This document shows, piece after piece, positions 18,176 to 27,878 of a stretch of 45,961 nucleotides of DNA (the first letter of the stretch is position 1; the number at the start of each line of letters is the position of its first letter). A model generated the notes under the pieces. It was not told the DNA's origin. It worked only from the letters and a program-made list of their open reading frames with translations, and searched no databases. The DNA comes from Gemmatimonadales bacterium (GTDB lineage Bacteria > Gemmatimonadota > Gemmatimonadetes > Gemmatimonadales > GWC2-71-9), in NCBI GenBank assembly GCA_013694695.1, contig JACDBX010000191.1, forward strand, positions 1 through 45,961. Direction: 5' to 3'. Made by a program: the position numbers and the translations under genes.

Positions 18176-19842
18176 GGCATCCAATCCCGCAGGACGCTAT
18201 TGGCGGCGCTCCGCACCACCGGTTCCCTGTCGGTGGTGTAGGTATCGACGAGCATTCGGGCGTCGAGCGATCGGACCTTACCCAGCCCGAACAGCGCGCA
18301 CGCGCGCACGTCGGGGTGGGCGCGACGACGGAAGAAACCGCGCGGCTCGAGCAGTTCGCGGATTCGCGGCAAGGCCGCGTCAGCCGCCAGCGCGCCGTAC
18401 GCCTCGAACAGCGCGCGGCGTTCGAGCCGATCCCATCCCCCGTCGGTTTCGGCGAAGAGAAGCCCCTCGAGACGACGCACCATGCCGCCCGAGCCACCCC
18501 GTTGTTGCAACAGCGCAAGCGCCGCCTGGCGCACCGTACGATCGGGATCGCCGAGTGCCTCCTCGACCGTTGCGATTGCCGTGGGTGTACCGAAACCGGC
18601 AAGGGCCGTAATCGCAGTGAGGCGCAGGGCGACACCGCCGGACTTGTAGTGCCCGATGATCTGGGGCACGAGTCCGGTGATCCCCAACCGCGCGGCCAGC
18701 GCAATGGCCGGGTCGAGGGCCTCGGGTGGACCGTTCTCCAGCACGGCCGAGAGTGCGTTCGGAGCCGCCCGTGCCAGCCCCTCAAGGCTCGGCTCCAGCG
18801 CTCGGCGCACATCGGGGTTCAGGGTCCGACCGAGGTGGGAGAGAATCGTCGGGAGCGCCGACGGCTTGAGCTCGCGCATCACTTCGCTCACGTCTTCATT
18901 GTCGGGGCGACCGATGGCGTCCTCGAGCGCGCGGAAGAGTTGCTCGAGGATCTCAGGCTGGCTCAGGCGTTCCTCGAATGACAGCACCGAGGTGTGGAGT
19001 TCCTGGTCGAGCCCGGGTGCGCGCGCCGCGATGACACGCAATTCTCGCAGGATCCGGGCGACCGCCCTGAACCCACCCGCCGCAAGCTGCGCCGGCAGCA
19101 CGTCCTCAAGGAGCGCGACCGCTTCGTGGCGCACCGCCGGTTCGCGCTGCGTCTCGAGGATGTCCATCAGCGCATCGATGGCGAATGTTCGGTAGTCACG
19201 GCGGTACTCATCATCGAGTTCGCTGCGGATCAGTCGAGTTTCCGCCTCGTCGAGGAAGTACGGGGTGGCGTCGAAATCGGTGAGATCGACCAGACCCGAA
19301 TTGTTCGGTGCCCCGCGAGCGTCATCGATCTCGCGCCTGGCCTCCCCCGGCTCGGCCGCGGCCTCGTGTGCCTCGCTCTCCTGGATGAACTCGGTTCCCT
19401 CGCCGATCACCTCGACAAAGGCGTACGTGATCAGCACGAACTCCTGTTCCCAGAGCAGCGTCAGCAGGTCATCGGCCGCGTCGACCGGGAGCAGGCGTGC
19501 GCGGTTGACGACGTGCAGCAGGCGGATGATTTCTTCCGCCTCGACGCCGGGGAGGAGCGTCAGGCGGCGCAGCCCGTCGGTGTACAGCTGCCACGCGAGG
19601 CCCTCGCTCCCGCCGCCCGACTGCTGATAGACAGCAACTCCCTCCCACTCTATATGCTGTTCGTGGATCTCCAGCACCAATCGACCGGTGACATTCCAGA
19701 CCGGCGTAAACGCCTCTACCAATGCCTCCATCGCCCGCTGATACACCGGGTTGTTGGGGAGGTACATCTGGAGCGCACGCTGGCCCTTCGTAAGGGTCCG
19801 GAGGAGTTCCTCCACGACGCGCACGTCGAGATCGGAGGACAT
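18172..19842 (-). CDS. HEAT-repeat protein with N-terminal domain resembling that of the adjacent HD-GYP protein
   Basis: MSSDLDVRVVEELLRTLTKGQRALQMYLPNNPVYQRAMEAL...; C-terminal HEAT-like helical repeats (ALAARLGITGLVPQIIGHYKSGGVALRLTAITALAGFGTPTAIATVEEALGDPDRTVRQAALALLQQRG). Confidence 0.8.
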   Translation of the reverse strand: MSSDLDVRVVEELLRTLTKGQRALQMYLPNNPVYQRAMEALVEAFTPVWNVTGRLVLEIHEQHIEWEGVAVYQQSGGGSEGLAWQLYTDGLRRLTLLPGVEAEEIIRLLHVVNRARLLPVDAADDLLTLLWEQEFVLITYAFVEVIGEGTEFIQESEAHEAAAEPGEARREIDDARGAPNNSGLVDLTDFDATPYFLDEAETRLIRSELDDEYRRDYRTFAIDALMDILETQREPAVRHEAVALLEDVLPAQLAAGGFRAVARILRELRVIAARAPGLDQELHTSVLSFEERLSQPEILEQLFRALEDAIGRPDNEDVSEVMRELKPSALPTILSHLGRTLNPDVRRALEPSLEGLARAAPNALSAVLENGPPEALDPAIALAARLGITGLVPQIIGHYKSGGVALRLTAITALAGFGTPTAIATVEEALGDPDRTVRQAALALLQQRGGSGGMVRRLEGLLFAETDGGWDRLERRALFEAYGALAADAALPRIRELLEPRGFFRRRAHPDVRACALFGLGKVRSLDARMLVDTYTTDREPVVRSAANSVLRDWMP

Positions 19843-19856
19843 GTGAACCGGAGTGC

Positions 19857-21059
19857 TCACGCCGGGGCGCCCTCGAGGGCCGCGACGTGAGCAACGTCCT
19901 TGTCGCCACGACCGCTGAGGCAGAGGAGCACCACGTGATCCGGCGCCCACTGACCCGCCTGCGCCGCGATCCACGCAATGGCGTGGGACGTCTCCAGCGC
20001 GGGGATGATCCCCTCCATGCGGGTGAAGCTGCGGAACGAGTCGAGCGCCTCGCGATCGCCAGCCGATGCGTACCGAACCCGGCCGGTGTCACGAAGCCAA
20101 CTGTGTTCCGGGCCCACCCCCGGATAGTCAAGTCCCGCTGACACGGAATGCGCGGGCAACACCTGTCCGTCCGCGTCCTGCAACAGGTAGGACAGCGATC
20201 CGTGCAGCACGCCTGGCCGCCCCAGCGTGAGCGTGGCGCTGTGCGCGACGGTGTCGATCCCCTCGCCGGCAGCCTCGACCCCGACCAGTTCGACCTCCGG
20301 GTCTTCGACGAAGCCCGCGAACATCCCCAGGGCGTTCGACCCGCCGCCGACACAAGCAACGACCGTCCCGGGCAATGCACCGGTTCGCTCGATCACCTGA
20401 CGCCGCGCTTCGCTCCCGATGACCGACTGGAAATCTCGAACCATGCGCGGGAAGGGGTCGGGGCCCACGACTGACCCGATTATGTAGTGTGTGTCGGGAA
20501 CGTTCCCCACCCAATCGCGCAGCGCCTCGTTGGTCGCATCCTTGAGCGTCCGCGTGCCGGACGTCACCGGAACCACCGTCGCGCCGAGGAGTTGCATTCG
20601 ATACACATTCGGTGCCTGGCGGGCGACGTCCTCGGATCCCATGTAGACGACGCACTCCAGGCCGAAACGCGCGCATACCGTCGCGGTTGCGACTCCGTGC
20701 TGGCCCGCCCCGGTTTCGGCGATGATCCGTCGTTTTCCCATCCGCTGGGCGAGCAGCACCTGCCCGACCGCGTTGTTGATCTTGTGGGCGCCGGTGTGAT
20801 TCAGGTCCTCGCGCTTGAGGAGGACCCTGGCACCGACCGCCGCACTGAAACGGGGTGCATCCGAAAGGGCCGAGGGACGCCCGACAAAATCACGCAGGAT
20901 CCCGTGATACTCGTCCCAGAACGCCGGGTCGGACCGGGCCGCGTCGTAGAGTGCGGTGAGGTCGTCCAGCGCCGCCACGAGCGTCTCGGGGACGTAGCGA
21001 CCACCGTATGGCCCGAATCGGCCATCGACGGCAGTTTCACGCGGCAGGACGAGCGTCAC
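19857..21059 (-). CDS. trpB: Tryptophan synthase beta subunit
   Basis: [87 protein letters not shown] start at 21059 inferred (ORF open to 21080). Confidence 0.96.
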   Translation of the reverse strand: MTLVLPRETAVDGRFGPYGGRYVPETLVAALDDLTALYDAARSDPAFWDEYHGILRDFVGRPSALSDAPRFSAAVGARVLLKREDLNHTGAHKINNAVGQVLLAQRMGKRRIIAETGAGQHGVATATVCARFGLECVVYMGSEDVARQAPNVYRMQLLGATVVPVTSGTRTLKDATNEALRDWVGNVPDTHYIIGSVVGPDPFPRMVRDFQSVIGSEARRQVIERTGALPGTVVACVGGGSNALGMFAGFVEDPEVELVGVEAAGEGIDTVAHSATLTLGRPGVLHGSLSYLLQDADGQVLPAHSVSAGLDYPGVGPEHSWLRDTGRVRYASAGDREALDSFRSFTRMEGIIPALETSHAIAWIAAQAGQWAPDHVVLLCLSGRGDKDVAHVAALEGAPA

Positions 21060-21681
21060 GCACAGCCTCCAGGAAGGCAACGAGCCGGATCGGATCCTTG
21101 ATGCCCGGCGCCATTTCGACCCCTGAACTTACATCCACGATGTCCGGAGCCACGAGCCGGATCGCCTCGGCGACATTCCCTGCGTTGAGGCCGCCAGCAA
21201 GCACGAGGCGGCGCCGGCGAACTGCCGCGCGCGCGGCCACCGCCAGGTGCAGGGGAAGAGCGACGCCCTGCCCTCCCCCACCAGCCACCCGGGGTTCTAC
21301 GAGGATCGGCTCGTGGCCCGCTCCGATCCGGTCGATCTCGCGGTGGAGTGTCGGCGCATCGCTGAATCGCGCCACGTGCCACACCATCGTCCCCGCATCG
21401 ACGAGTTCCCGCCCGACCTCCGGCCCGTGCGACCCGTGCAACTGGGCGCCGGTCAATCCCGCCGACCTCACCACGGTGAGGATCGTCCGCGCCGACTCCA
21501 TTCCGAAGACGCCGAGCACCGGCACCCCTCCCGCCGCGTCGACGATTGCCCGGGCGCGATCGACGTCGATCACACGGGGCCCCCCGGCGAAGATGACCCC
21601 CAGGTAGGAGGCCCCCGACGCGACCGCCAGCGCTGCGTCGTCGGCGCGGGTGAGGCCGCACACCTTTGCCTCAACGACCAT
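21037..21681 (-). CDS. trpF: Phosphoribosylanthranilate isomerase
   Basis: [73 protein letters not shown]. Confidence 0.95.
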   Translation of the reverse strand: MVVEAKVCGLTRADDAALAVASGASYLGVIFAGGPRVIDVDRARAIVDAAGGVPVLGVFGMESARTILTVVRSAGLTGAQLHGSHGPEVGRELVDAGTMVWHVARFSDAPTLHREIDRIGAGHEPILVEPRVAGGGGQGVALPLHLAVAARAAVRRRRLVLAGGLNAGNVAEAIRLVAPDIVDVSSGVEMAPGIKDPIRLVAFLEAVRDARPAA

Positions 21682-22462
21682 GTCGAGGAACGGTCGCAAG
21701 GTTTCGCACCGATGATTCTGCGGTCCCGCCGGCGACCAGGGCCGATCCGATGAGAACGGCATCAGCGCCGGCACCAGCCGCTGCGGTCACATCGCCTCGC
21801 GACTCCATGCCACTTTCGGCAACCGCGATGACATCGGGCGGAATGGTATTGAGCAATGCCCACGCGGCGGCGCAATCAATCGCGAGTGTATCGAGGTCGC
21901 GCGCATTCACCCCCAGCACGTAAGCGCCAGCATCGAGGGCGACGCGCACCTCGTCGGCGGTATGGGCCTCGACCAGGACGCCCAGCCCGATGTAGCGGGC
22001 TGCCGCGTGAAGGCGTGCGAGTTCTGCCGGACCCAACGCCCGCACAATCAACAGGACCGCGGCTGCCCCCGCCGCCCGTGCTTCCAGAAGCTGGAGCTCG
22101 TCGACCACGAAATCCTTTCGCAGCACTGGCAATGCCACCGTTCGCGCCACGCTGGTGAGGTCATCGAGTGACCCGCCGAAGTGGCCCGGCTCGGTGAGTA
22201 CCGAGATCGCGGCCGCTCCCCCACGGGCGTACTCACCTGCAAGCCGCACCGGATCGAGCGACTCGTCGATCGGCCCGAGCGACGGCGACCGCCGCTTGAC
22301 CTCGGCGATCACGGCGACCGAACCCATTCGGAGGGCCTTGGCGAAATCGGGGACCGGCGCGGCGGTCGCGCAGGCCGCCTCGAGGGCATCGCGACGGGGG
22401 CGAAGCACCTCCGCGCGCTGGCGGCTGAGGGCGAGGATGGCGTCGAGCAAGGTCGCTGGCAT
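21671..22462 (-). CDS. trpC: Indole-3-glycerol phosphate synthase
   Basis: VAVIAEVKRRSPSLGPIDESLDPVRLAGEYARGGAAAISVLTEPGHFGGSLDDL, LRKDFVVDELQLLEARAAGAAAVLLIVRAL, GVNARDLDTLAID, VAVAESGMESRGDV. Confidence 0.96.
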   Translation of the reverse strand: MPATLLDAILALSRQRAEVLRPRRDALEAACATAAPVPDFAKALRMGSVAVIAEVKRRSPSLGPIDESLDPVRLAGEYARGGAAAISVLTEPGHFGGSLDDLTSVARTVALPVLRKDFVVDELQLLEARAAGAAAVLLIVRALGPAELARLHAAARYIGLGVLVEAHTADEVRVALDAGAYVLGVNARDLDTLAIDCAAAWALLNTIPPDVIAVAESGMESRGDVTAAAGAGADAVLIGSALVAGGTAESSVRNLATVPRHGR

Positions 22463-22529
22463 CTTGAAGTTCGGGTTACCTTCGGGTAGGTTGATTCGGG
22501 TTCTCTTCGCCATCCGACCTGAGGCCATC

Positions 22530-23138
22530 GTGCCCCTGACCCGAAAGCAGCGCGAAATCCTCGATTTCCTCGGGGAAGTTATCGCCGACCACGGCTACGC
22601 ACCGAGCTTCGAGGAGATCGCCGAGAAGTTCGGTTATCAATCGTTGGCCACGGTACACGAGCACCTCACAAATCTCGAGCGCAAGGGGTACATCCGCCGC
22701 AGTTACAACGAAAGCCGGGCAATCGAGGTTCTGCCCCCGCGGGGCCTCACCGGCGCGACCGAGATTCCGCTGCTCGGAAACGTTGCGGCCGGGTACCCGA
22801 TCGAGTCGGTCATGACCGGCGATGTGGTGGCGGTCCCCGATGCGATGCTGCCCCGGCGCGGCGCCAACTATGCACTGCGCGTTCGCGGGGCGTCCATGAT
22901 CGACGAGCAGATTCTCGATGGCGACCTCGTCGTCGTGAACGGTCGAGAGAGTGCCGACAACGGCGAGATGGTGATCGCCCTGGTCAACGGCGCCGAAGCC
23001 ACCGTCAAGCGATTCTACCGTGAACCGGGTGGCTGGATCCGCCTCCAGCCCGCCAACACAGAGATGCGCCCTCTCCGGTATCAGGAAAACGATGTGCTGA
23101 TCCAGGGCATCGTGGTGGGCGTCATTCGGAAGTACTGA
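22530..23138 (+). CDS. lexA: LexA repressor (SOS regulator, S24 autoprotease)
   Basis: GTG start; PLTRKQREILDFLGEVIADHGYAPSFEEIAEKFGYQSLATVHEHLTNLERKGYIRR, Ala-Gly cleavage site NVAAGYPIE, catalytic Ser (RGASMIDEQI) and Lys (EATVKRFYRE). Confidence 0.96.
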   Translation: MPLTRKQREILDFLGEVIADHGYAPSFEEIAEKFGYQSLATVHEHLTNLERKGYIRRSYNESRAIEVLPPRGLTGATEIPLLGNVAAGYPIESVMTGDVVAVPDAMLPRRGANYALRVRGASMIDEQILDGDLVVVNGRESADNGEMVIALVNGAEATVKRFYREPGGWIRLQPANTEMRPLRYQENDVLIQGIVVGVIRKY

Positions 23139-24186
23139 CCGACGCACTCCTGAGGTCTTCCAGGGTTGCGAGTGCCCGACCGGAATCGAGCGCAGCGTGA
23201 GCCATCTCGACCGCGTCCTCCATCGACTCCGCCTTACCGCTCACCAGGATGGCGGCGCCGGCATTCAGCACCACCGCGGCCCGCACCGCCGGCGGCGCCC
23301 CACGCGGCCGCTCGAATAGCTGGACGATCGCCGCCGCGTTCTCGGCGGGCTCACCGCCGGCGAGTCCCGCCAGCGAGTCAACGCGGAAGCCCAGCGTATC
23401 CGCGGACATCGTCCACTGACGCACGTCGCCGCCTCTCACCTCCCATATCATCGTTTCACCCATCGGGGCAATCTCATCGAGCCCCTCCACGCCGTGGACC
23501 ACCATCGCGTGGCGCGCGCCCAGGTGGGCCAGCGTGGTCGCCATCAATGCGCCCCGCCTGGGGTCGGCGACGCCGATCACCTGCCGGGTGGCTCCCGCCG
23601 GGTTCGCCAAGGGTCCGACGAGGTTCATGATGGTGGGTGTGCCGAGCTTGCGCCGAACCGCAGCGACGTGACGCATTGCCGGGTGATGGGTCGGGGCAAA
23701 GAGAAAGGCGATGCCGACCTCCCGCAGGATTCGTCCCGATTGGGCCGGGGTGGCATCGATCGAGACACCCATCGCCTCAAGTACGTCGGCGGAACCGGAA
23801 CGCGACGTGAAGGATCGGTTGCCGTGCTTGGCAACAGGGATGCCGGCGCCGGCCACGACGAATGCTGCGGCTGTCGAGATGTTCAGCGTCGTGACGGTTC
23901 CGCCACCGGTCCCGCAGGTATCGACCAGGGAGCCGGGATCGGAATGGTCCACGCGCTGCATCGTATCGCGCAGCGCCCTGACCGCGCCGGCGAGTTCCGG
24001 AGCCGACTCCCCCTTGTCCCGAAGCGCCACGAGCAGTGCTTCGGTCAGCACCGGATCTGTGGTGCCCCCGAGCATCTCGAGCATCGCAGCATGCGCGGCG
24101 GCTTCCTGCAGTCCTTGTCCACGCTCCGCCACGCTGATGGCGGCCCGGATCGCAGGCGTGTCGGAGAACGGCCGGGTTGTGGTCAT
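23122..24186 (-). CDS. trpD: Anthranilate phosphoribosyltransferase
   Basis: 354 aa; DTCGTGGGTVTTLNISTAAAFVVAGAGIPVAKHGNRSFTSRSGSADVLEAMGV, MRHVAAVRRKLGTPTIMNLVGPLANPAGATRQVIGV. Confidence 0.96.
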   Translation of the reverse strand: MTTTRPFSDTPAIRAAISVAERGQGLQEAAAHAAMLEMLGGTTDPVLTEALLVALRDKGESAPELAGAVRALRDTMQRVDHSDPGSLVDTCGTGGGTVTTLNISTAAAFVVAGAGIPVAKHGNRSFTSRSGSADVLEAMGVSIDATPAQSGRILREVGIAFLFAPTHHPAMRHVAAVRRKLGTPTIMNLVGPLANPAGATRQVIGVADPRRGALMATTLAHLGARHAMVVHGVEGLDEIAPMGETMIWEVRGGDVRQWTMSADTLGFRVDSLAGLAGGEPAENAAAIVQLFERPRGAPPAVRAAVVLNAGAAILVSGKAESMEDAVEMAHAALDSGRALATLEDLRSASVSTSE

Positions 24187-24196
24187 GAAGCCGGCA

Positions 24197-24226
24197 AGCG
24201 TACGGGGACAGCCGGCGTTTTGTCAA
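24197..24226 (-). promoter_or_regulatory. Candidate sigma70-like promoter for trpD
   Basis: Minus strand TTGACA (24226-24221), 18-nt spacer, TACGCT (24202-24197). Predicted start is only a few nt before the trpD ATG at 24186. Confidence 0.4.
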
Positions 24227-24235
24227 TATTGACAA
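24220..24235. promoter_or_regulatory. Perfect 16-bp palindrome TTGTCAATATTGACAA, candidate operator
   Basis: Perfect dyad, extended by GT(T)...(C)AC flanks, in the divergent trpD/truA intergenic region; AT-rich in a GC-rich context. Confidence 0.65.
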
Positions 24236-24280
24236 CACCTTACGCAAGTTGCCGCCCCTCCGCGAGCGGGCTAGATTCAG

Positions 24281-25066
24281 GTGCTCATGGAGCGTGTTTT
24301 CATGCTGGTCCTGGAGTATGACGGCACCCGGTTCTGCGGCTGGCAGTCGCAGCCGGACGGGCGCTCGGTGCAGCAGGCAGTCGAGGGTGCGTTTTCGCGG
24401 CTTGCTGGTGCGCCGACACGGGCCACTGCGGCGGGACGGACCGATGCCGGCGTCCACGCGCACGCGATGCCCGTGACGATCACCATGCCGGAGCGATGGA
24501 GCTGCGCCGAGCTGCAGCGCGCCGCGAATGCGCTGCTGCCGCCCGACATCGCTGTCCGGGCGGTGTACCCCGTTCAGAACGGCGGGAACGCGCGCCGCAG
24601 TGCACTCGGTCGTCGGTATTGCTACACCGTCGCGACGACCGAGGAGGCCCGCTCGCCGTTCCGGAACCGTCGCGCGTGGGCGCTCGCTCGGCCACTCGAC
24701 CTGGAAGCGATGCAACGATGTGCCGACCTGTTGCCGGGCCTTCACGACTTCCGGGCCTTCGCCGCAGTCGGCGAGCCAAAGCCCCACTATAGGTGCCACG
24801 TCACCGAGGCACGGTGGGAACACGACGATGACGGATGCGCCCGCTTTACCATCAGCGCCGACCGCTTCCTGCACCACATGGTGCGAATGCTTGTCGGCAC
24901 GATGGTTGACATCGGACTCGGACGACGACCGGAGGGCGACATGGCCCGCCTGATACAACTTGATCACAATGGGAACACCAGCCCGCCGGCACCCGCGGCG
25001 GGTCTTGCGTTCATGTCGGCAGGATATCCCGCCGAACTCGTCACCGGCAACGGGGTGTCGTGGTGA
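24281..25066 (+). CDS. truA: tRNA pseudouridine(38-40) synthase TruA
   Basis: FMLVLEYDGTRFCGWQSQPDGRSVQQAVEGAF, AAGRTDAGVHAHAMPV, FLHHMVRMLVGTMVDIG. Confidence 0.95.
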   Translation: MLMERVFMLVLEYDGTRFCGWQSQPDGRSVQQAVEGAFSRLAGAPTRATAAGRTDAGVHAHAMPVTITMPERWSCAELQRAANALLPPDIAVRAVYPVQNGGNARRSALGRRYCYTVATTEEARSPFRNRRAWALARPLDLEAMQRCADLLPGLHDFRAFAAVGEPKPHYRCHVTEARWEHDDDGCARFTISADRFLHHMVRMLVGTMVDIGLGRRPEGDMARLIQLDHNGNTSPPAPAAGLAFMSAGYPAELVTGNGVSW

Positions 25067-26442
25067 GCCGGGCGCTGCGGGTTGCCGTGCTGGTCTCACT
25101 GGTTGCGTGCAGCAGTGGCGGCGAGAACGGCTTTGTGCACGAGGTGGGTGCACAGCGGCCGGTGGCTTCTATCGATGCAACGCGCCGTACAGCAATCGTC
25201 GCCGCGACAGAACAGGTGTCGGCCGCGGTGGTGTCGGTGCGCACGACCCGGCCCTCGCCGCGGCCCTCGGCGTATGACCTCTGGATCGGGCAGCCCCGCG
25301 GCACCCCGCAGAGCTTCGGTACGGGATTCATCCTGCACGAGAACGGCGTCGTCATCACCAACCAGCATGTGGTGGCCGACGCGCAACAGGTGACCGTCAC
25401 CCTTCCCGACGGGACGGACGTCGAAGGCAGGGTCCTCGGCGAGGATCCCCTCACCGACATCGCCGTGATCAAGCTCGAGCGCACCGGGCTTCCGGTAGTG
25501 CGCATCGGCACCACCCGCGACCTGATGATCGGCGAATGGGCGATCGCGCTCGGCAATCCCTACAGCTACCTGCTGGGCAATTCGGAGCCGACCGTGACCG
25601 CCGGCGTCATCAGCGCCACCCGACGAAACATCCTTCCGGTGGGCGACCAGTCGGGATCATACCTCGACATGATCCAGACCGACGCAGCGATCAATCCGGG
25701 CAATTCCGGCGGCCCACTGGTCAACGCGCTCGGCGAGGTCATCGGTGTCAACTCGTCGATCTTCTCGTCGACAGGCGGTTCGGTCGGTCTTGGATTCGCC
25801 ATACCCATCGAGCGCGCCGTGCGGGTCGCAGATGAGATCATCCGGAATGGTTCGGTACGCCGGGCGTGGGTCGGACTCACTGTGCGGCTCGGAGGCGTCA
25901 GCGGCGAGTGGAAGCAGAGCGGCGGCGTGACGGTGGGCGAGGTGGCGCCCGGCGGCCCCGCGGCGCGCGCGGGCATCCAGGCGGGCGACGTCCTGGTGCG
26001 CGCGAATGATCGCCCGCTCCGCAACTACCTCGACTGGGACGCGGTACTCCTCGACCTGCACGTGGGCGATGTTGTGCAGGCGACGGTGAGCAGCCGGGGC
26101 CGGACCTCGACCGTCCGCATCGTCACGGGAGACCTGCCCACGGTGACCGCGGAAAAGGTGCGAGTGCTCAGCGAACTCGACCTCATCACCGTGACCCCGT
26201 CGATTCGCGCCGAACGCGGAATCCAGTCATCGTTTGGTGCCCTGGTCTACCGGGTTCCCGGCGACATCACGCAGCGCACCGGCATCACCGTTGGCGACGT
26301 GATCATCGGCATCAACGGACAGGCGCTCCGGACGGCGGAAGAGGTGGCCGAGCAGGTGCGCGGCATGCGCCCCGGGCAGCAGTTCTACCTCAACATCGAG
26401 CGGGGTGGGATGCGCGGCACCGTGCCACTCCGGCTGCAGTGA
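25063..26442 (+). CDS. HtrA/DegP-like serine protease with two PDZ domains, predicted lipoprotein
   Basis: SRALRVAVLVSLVACSSGG (lipobox), GTGFILHENGVVITNQHVVADA, DPLTDIAVIKL, QTDAAINPGNSGGPLVNALGEVIGVNS; PDZ-like GGVTVGEVAPGGPAARAGIQAGDVLVRAND and ITVGDVIIGINGQALRT. Confidence 0.93.
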   Translation: MSRALRVAVLVSLVACSSGGENGFVHEVGAQRPVASIDATRRTAIVAATEQVSAAVVSVRTTRPSPRPSAYDLWIGQPRGTPQSFGTGFILHENGVVITNQHVVADAQQVTVTLPDGTDVEGRVLGEDPLTDIAVIKLERTGLPVVRIGTTRDLMIGEWAIALGNPYSYLLGNSEPTVTAGVISATRRNILPVGDQSGSYLDMIQTDAAINPGNSGGPLVNALGEVIGVNSSIFSSTGGSVGLGFAIPIERAVRVADEIIRNGSVRRAWVGLTVRLGGVSGEWKQSGGVTVGEVAPGGPAARAGIQAGDVLVRANDRPLRNYLDWDAVLLDLHVGDVVQATVSSRGRTSTVRIVTGDLPTVTAEKVRVLSELDLITVTPSIRAERGIQSSFGALVYRVPGDITQRTGITVGDVIIGINGQALRTAEEVAEQVRGMRPGQQFYLNIERGGMRGTVPLRLQ

Positions 26443-27878
26443 GCGAGCCGCGCTGGGTATCGCCCCTGGGCACCCGCTACGCGTCGCCGGCGATGCAGCG
26501 GCTGTGGAGCGAGGAGCACAAGATCGGGCGTTGGCGCAGGGTATGGCTCGCCCTCGCGGAGGCAGAGCACGAACTGGGACTCGAGATCCCCGAGGCAGCA
26601 CTCCAGGCGATGCGCGTGCATCTCGACGATGTCGACCTGCCGAGCGCCGCGGAGTACGAGCGTCGGTTCCGCCACGATGTGATGGCGCACGTGCACGCGT
26701 TCGGCGAGCAGGCACCTGCTGCACGCCCATTCCTGCACCTCGGCGCGACTTCGGCGTTCGTGACCGACAACGCCGACGTGCTGGTGATGCGGGAGGCGCT
26801 GCAGGTGACGCTCGGTCGCACGCTGGGCGTGGTGTCGGCACTGCGCCGGTTCGCCGAGCAGCACGCTACCGTCCCGTGCCTCGCCTACACGCACTTCCAG
26901 CCGGCCCAGCTCACCACCGTCGGCAAGCGCGCGACGCTTTGGACCCAGGACCTGGCCCTCGACGTGGAACGCCTGGTCGATCTGCTCCGCTCACTCCGGC
27001 TTCGGGGGTGCAAGGGCACCACCGGCACCCAGGCTTCGTTCCTGGAGTTGTTCGCGGGTGATCACGCAAAGGTGCGCGACCTCGAAGACCGTGTGGTGCG
27101 CAAGCTCGGGATGAACCGTGCGTACGCCGTCACCGGACAGACCTATCCGCGCAAGCTCGACTCGCACGTCCTTGATGTCCTCAGCGGCATCGCCCAGTCC
27201 GCCGCCAAGTTCGGCACCGACCTTCGCCTGCTGCAGCACGAGGGAGAGCTGCTCGAGCCGTTCGAGTCGGAACAGATCGGCTCGAGCGCGATGGCGTACA
27301 AGCGCAACCCGATGCGTGCCGAACGAATGGGATCGCTGGCGAGGCACGTCATCACGCTCCAGGCGAATGGGGCGCACACTGCGGCAGCACAGTGGCTCGA
27401 GCGCACGCTCGACGACTCGGCGAACCGGCGGCTCACTCTCCCCGAAGCGTTTCTCACCGTTGACGCCATCCTCCTCCTCGCGCAGAACATCGCCAGCGGC
27501 CTGGAGATTCGGCCGGTCGTGATCGCCCGGCACGTGTCGGAACAGATGCCCTTCATGGCCACCGAACGGTGGCTGATGCTCGGGGTGCGGGCCGGTGGGG
27601 ACCGCCAGGCGCTGCACGAGGTGATCCGGGTGCACTCGATGGCCGCGTCGGAGCGCGTCGGTGCGGGCGAATCAAACGACCTGATCGATCGCCTTGGCCG
27701 CGACGAGGCCTTTGCCGGCGTCGATCGAGGCGCGCTCGCGGCCGAACTCGACCCGGCGCGCTACGTCGGTCGCTCGCCGGAGCAGGTGTCGGAGTTTCAT
27801 CGCGAGTACCTCGATCCGCTGGTCGCGGTCGCAACGCCGCTGGCGCGCAGCGCCGACGCGGGAGAGCTCAGGGTATGA
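26439..27878 (+). CDS. purB: Adenylosuccinate lyase
   Basis: 479 aa; [58 protein letters not shown]. Confidence 0.95.
   Translation: MSEPRWVSPLGTRYASPAMQRLWSEEHKIGRWRRVWLALAEAEHELGLEIPEAALQAMRVHLDDVDLPSAAEYERRFRHDVMAHVHAFGEQAPAARPFLHLGATSAFVTDNADVLVMREALQVTLGRTLGVVSALRRFAEQHATVPCLAYTHFQPAQLTTVGKRATLWTQDLALDVERLVDLLRSLRLRGCKGTTGTQASFLELFAGDHAKVRDLEDRVVRKLGMNRAYAVTGQTYPRKLDSHVLDVLSGIAQSAAKFGTDLRLLQHEGELLEPFESEQIGSSAMAYKRNPMRAERMGSLARHVITLQANGAHTAAAQWLERTLDDSANRRLTLPEAFLTVDAILLLAQNIASGLEIRPVVIARHVSEQMPFMATERWLMLGVRAGGDRQALHEVIRVHSMAASERVGAGESNDLIDRLGRDEAFAGVDRGALAAELDPARYVGRSPEQVSEFHREYLDPLVAVATPLARSADAGELRV

Noticed and set aside
22155-22529. N-terminal extension of the lexA ORF
   Set aside because: Residues upstream of PLTRKQREILDFL are antisense to trpC and low complexity; LexA begins at the GTG at 22530.
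23777-25153. 458-aa minus-strand ORF covering trpD 5' region and antisense truA
   Set aside because: Overlaps confidently assigned trpD and truA; no recognisable domain.
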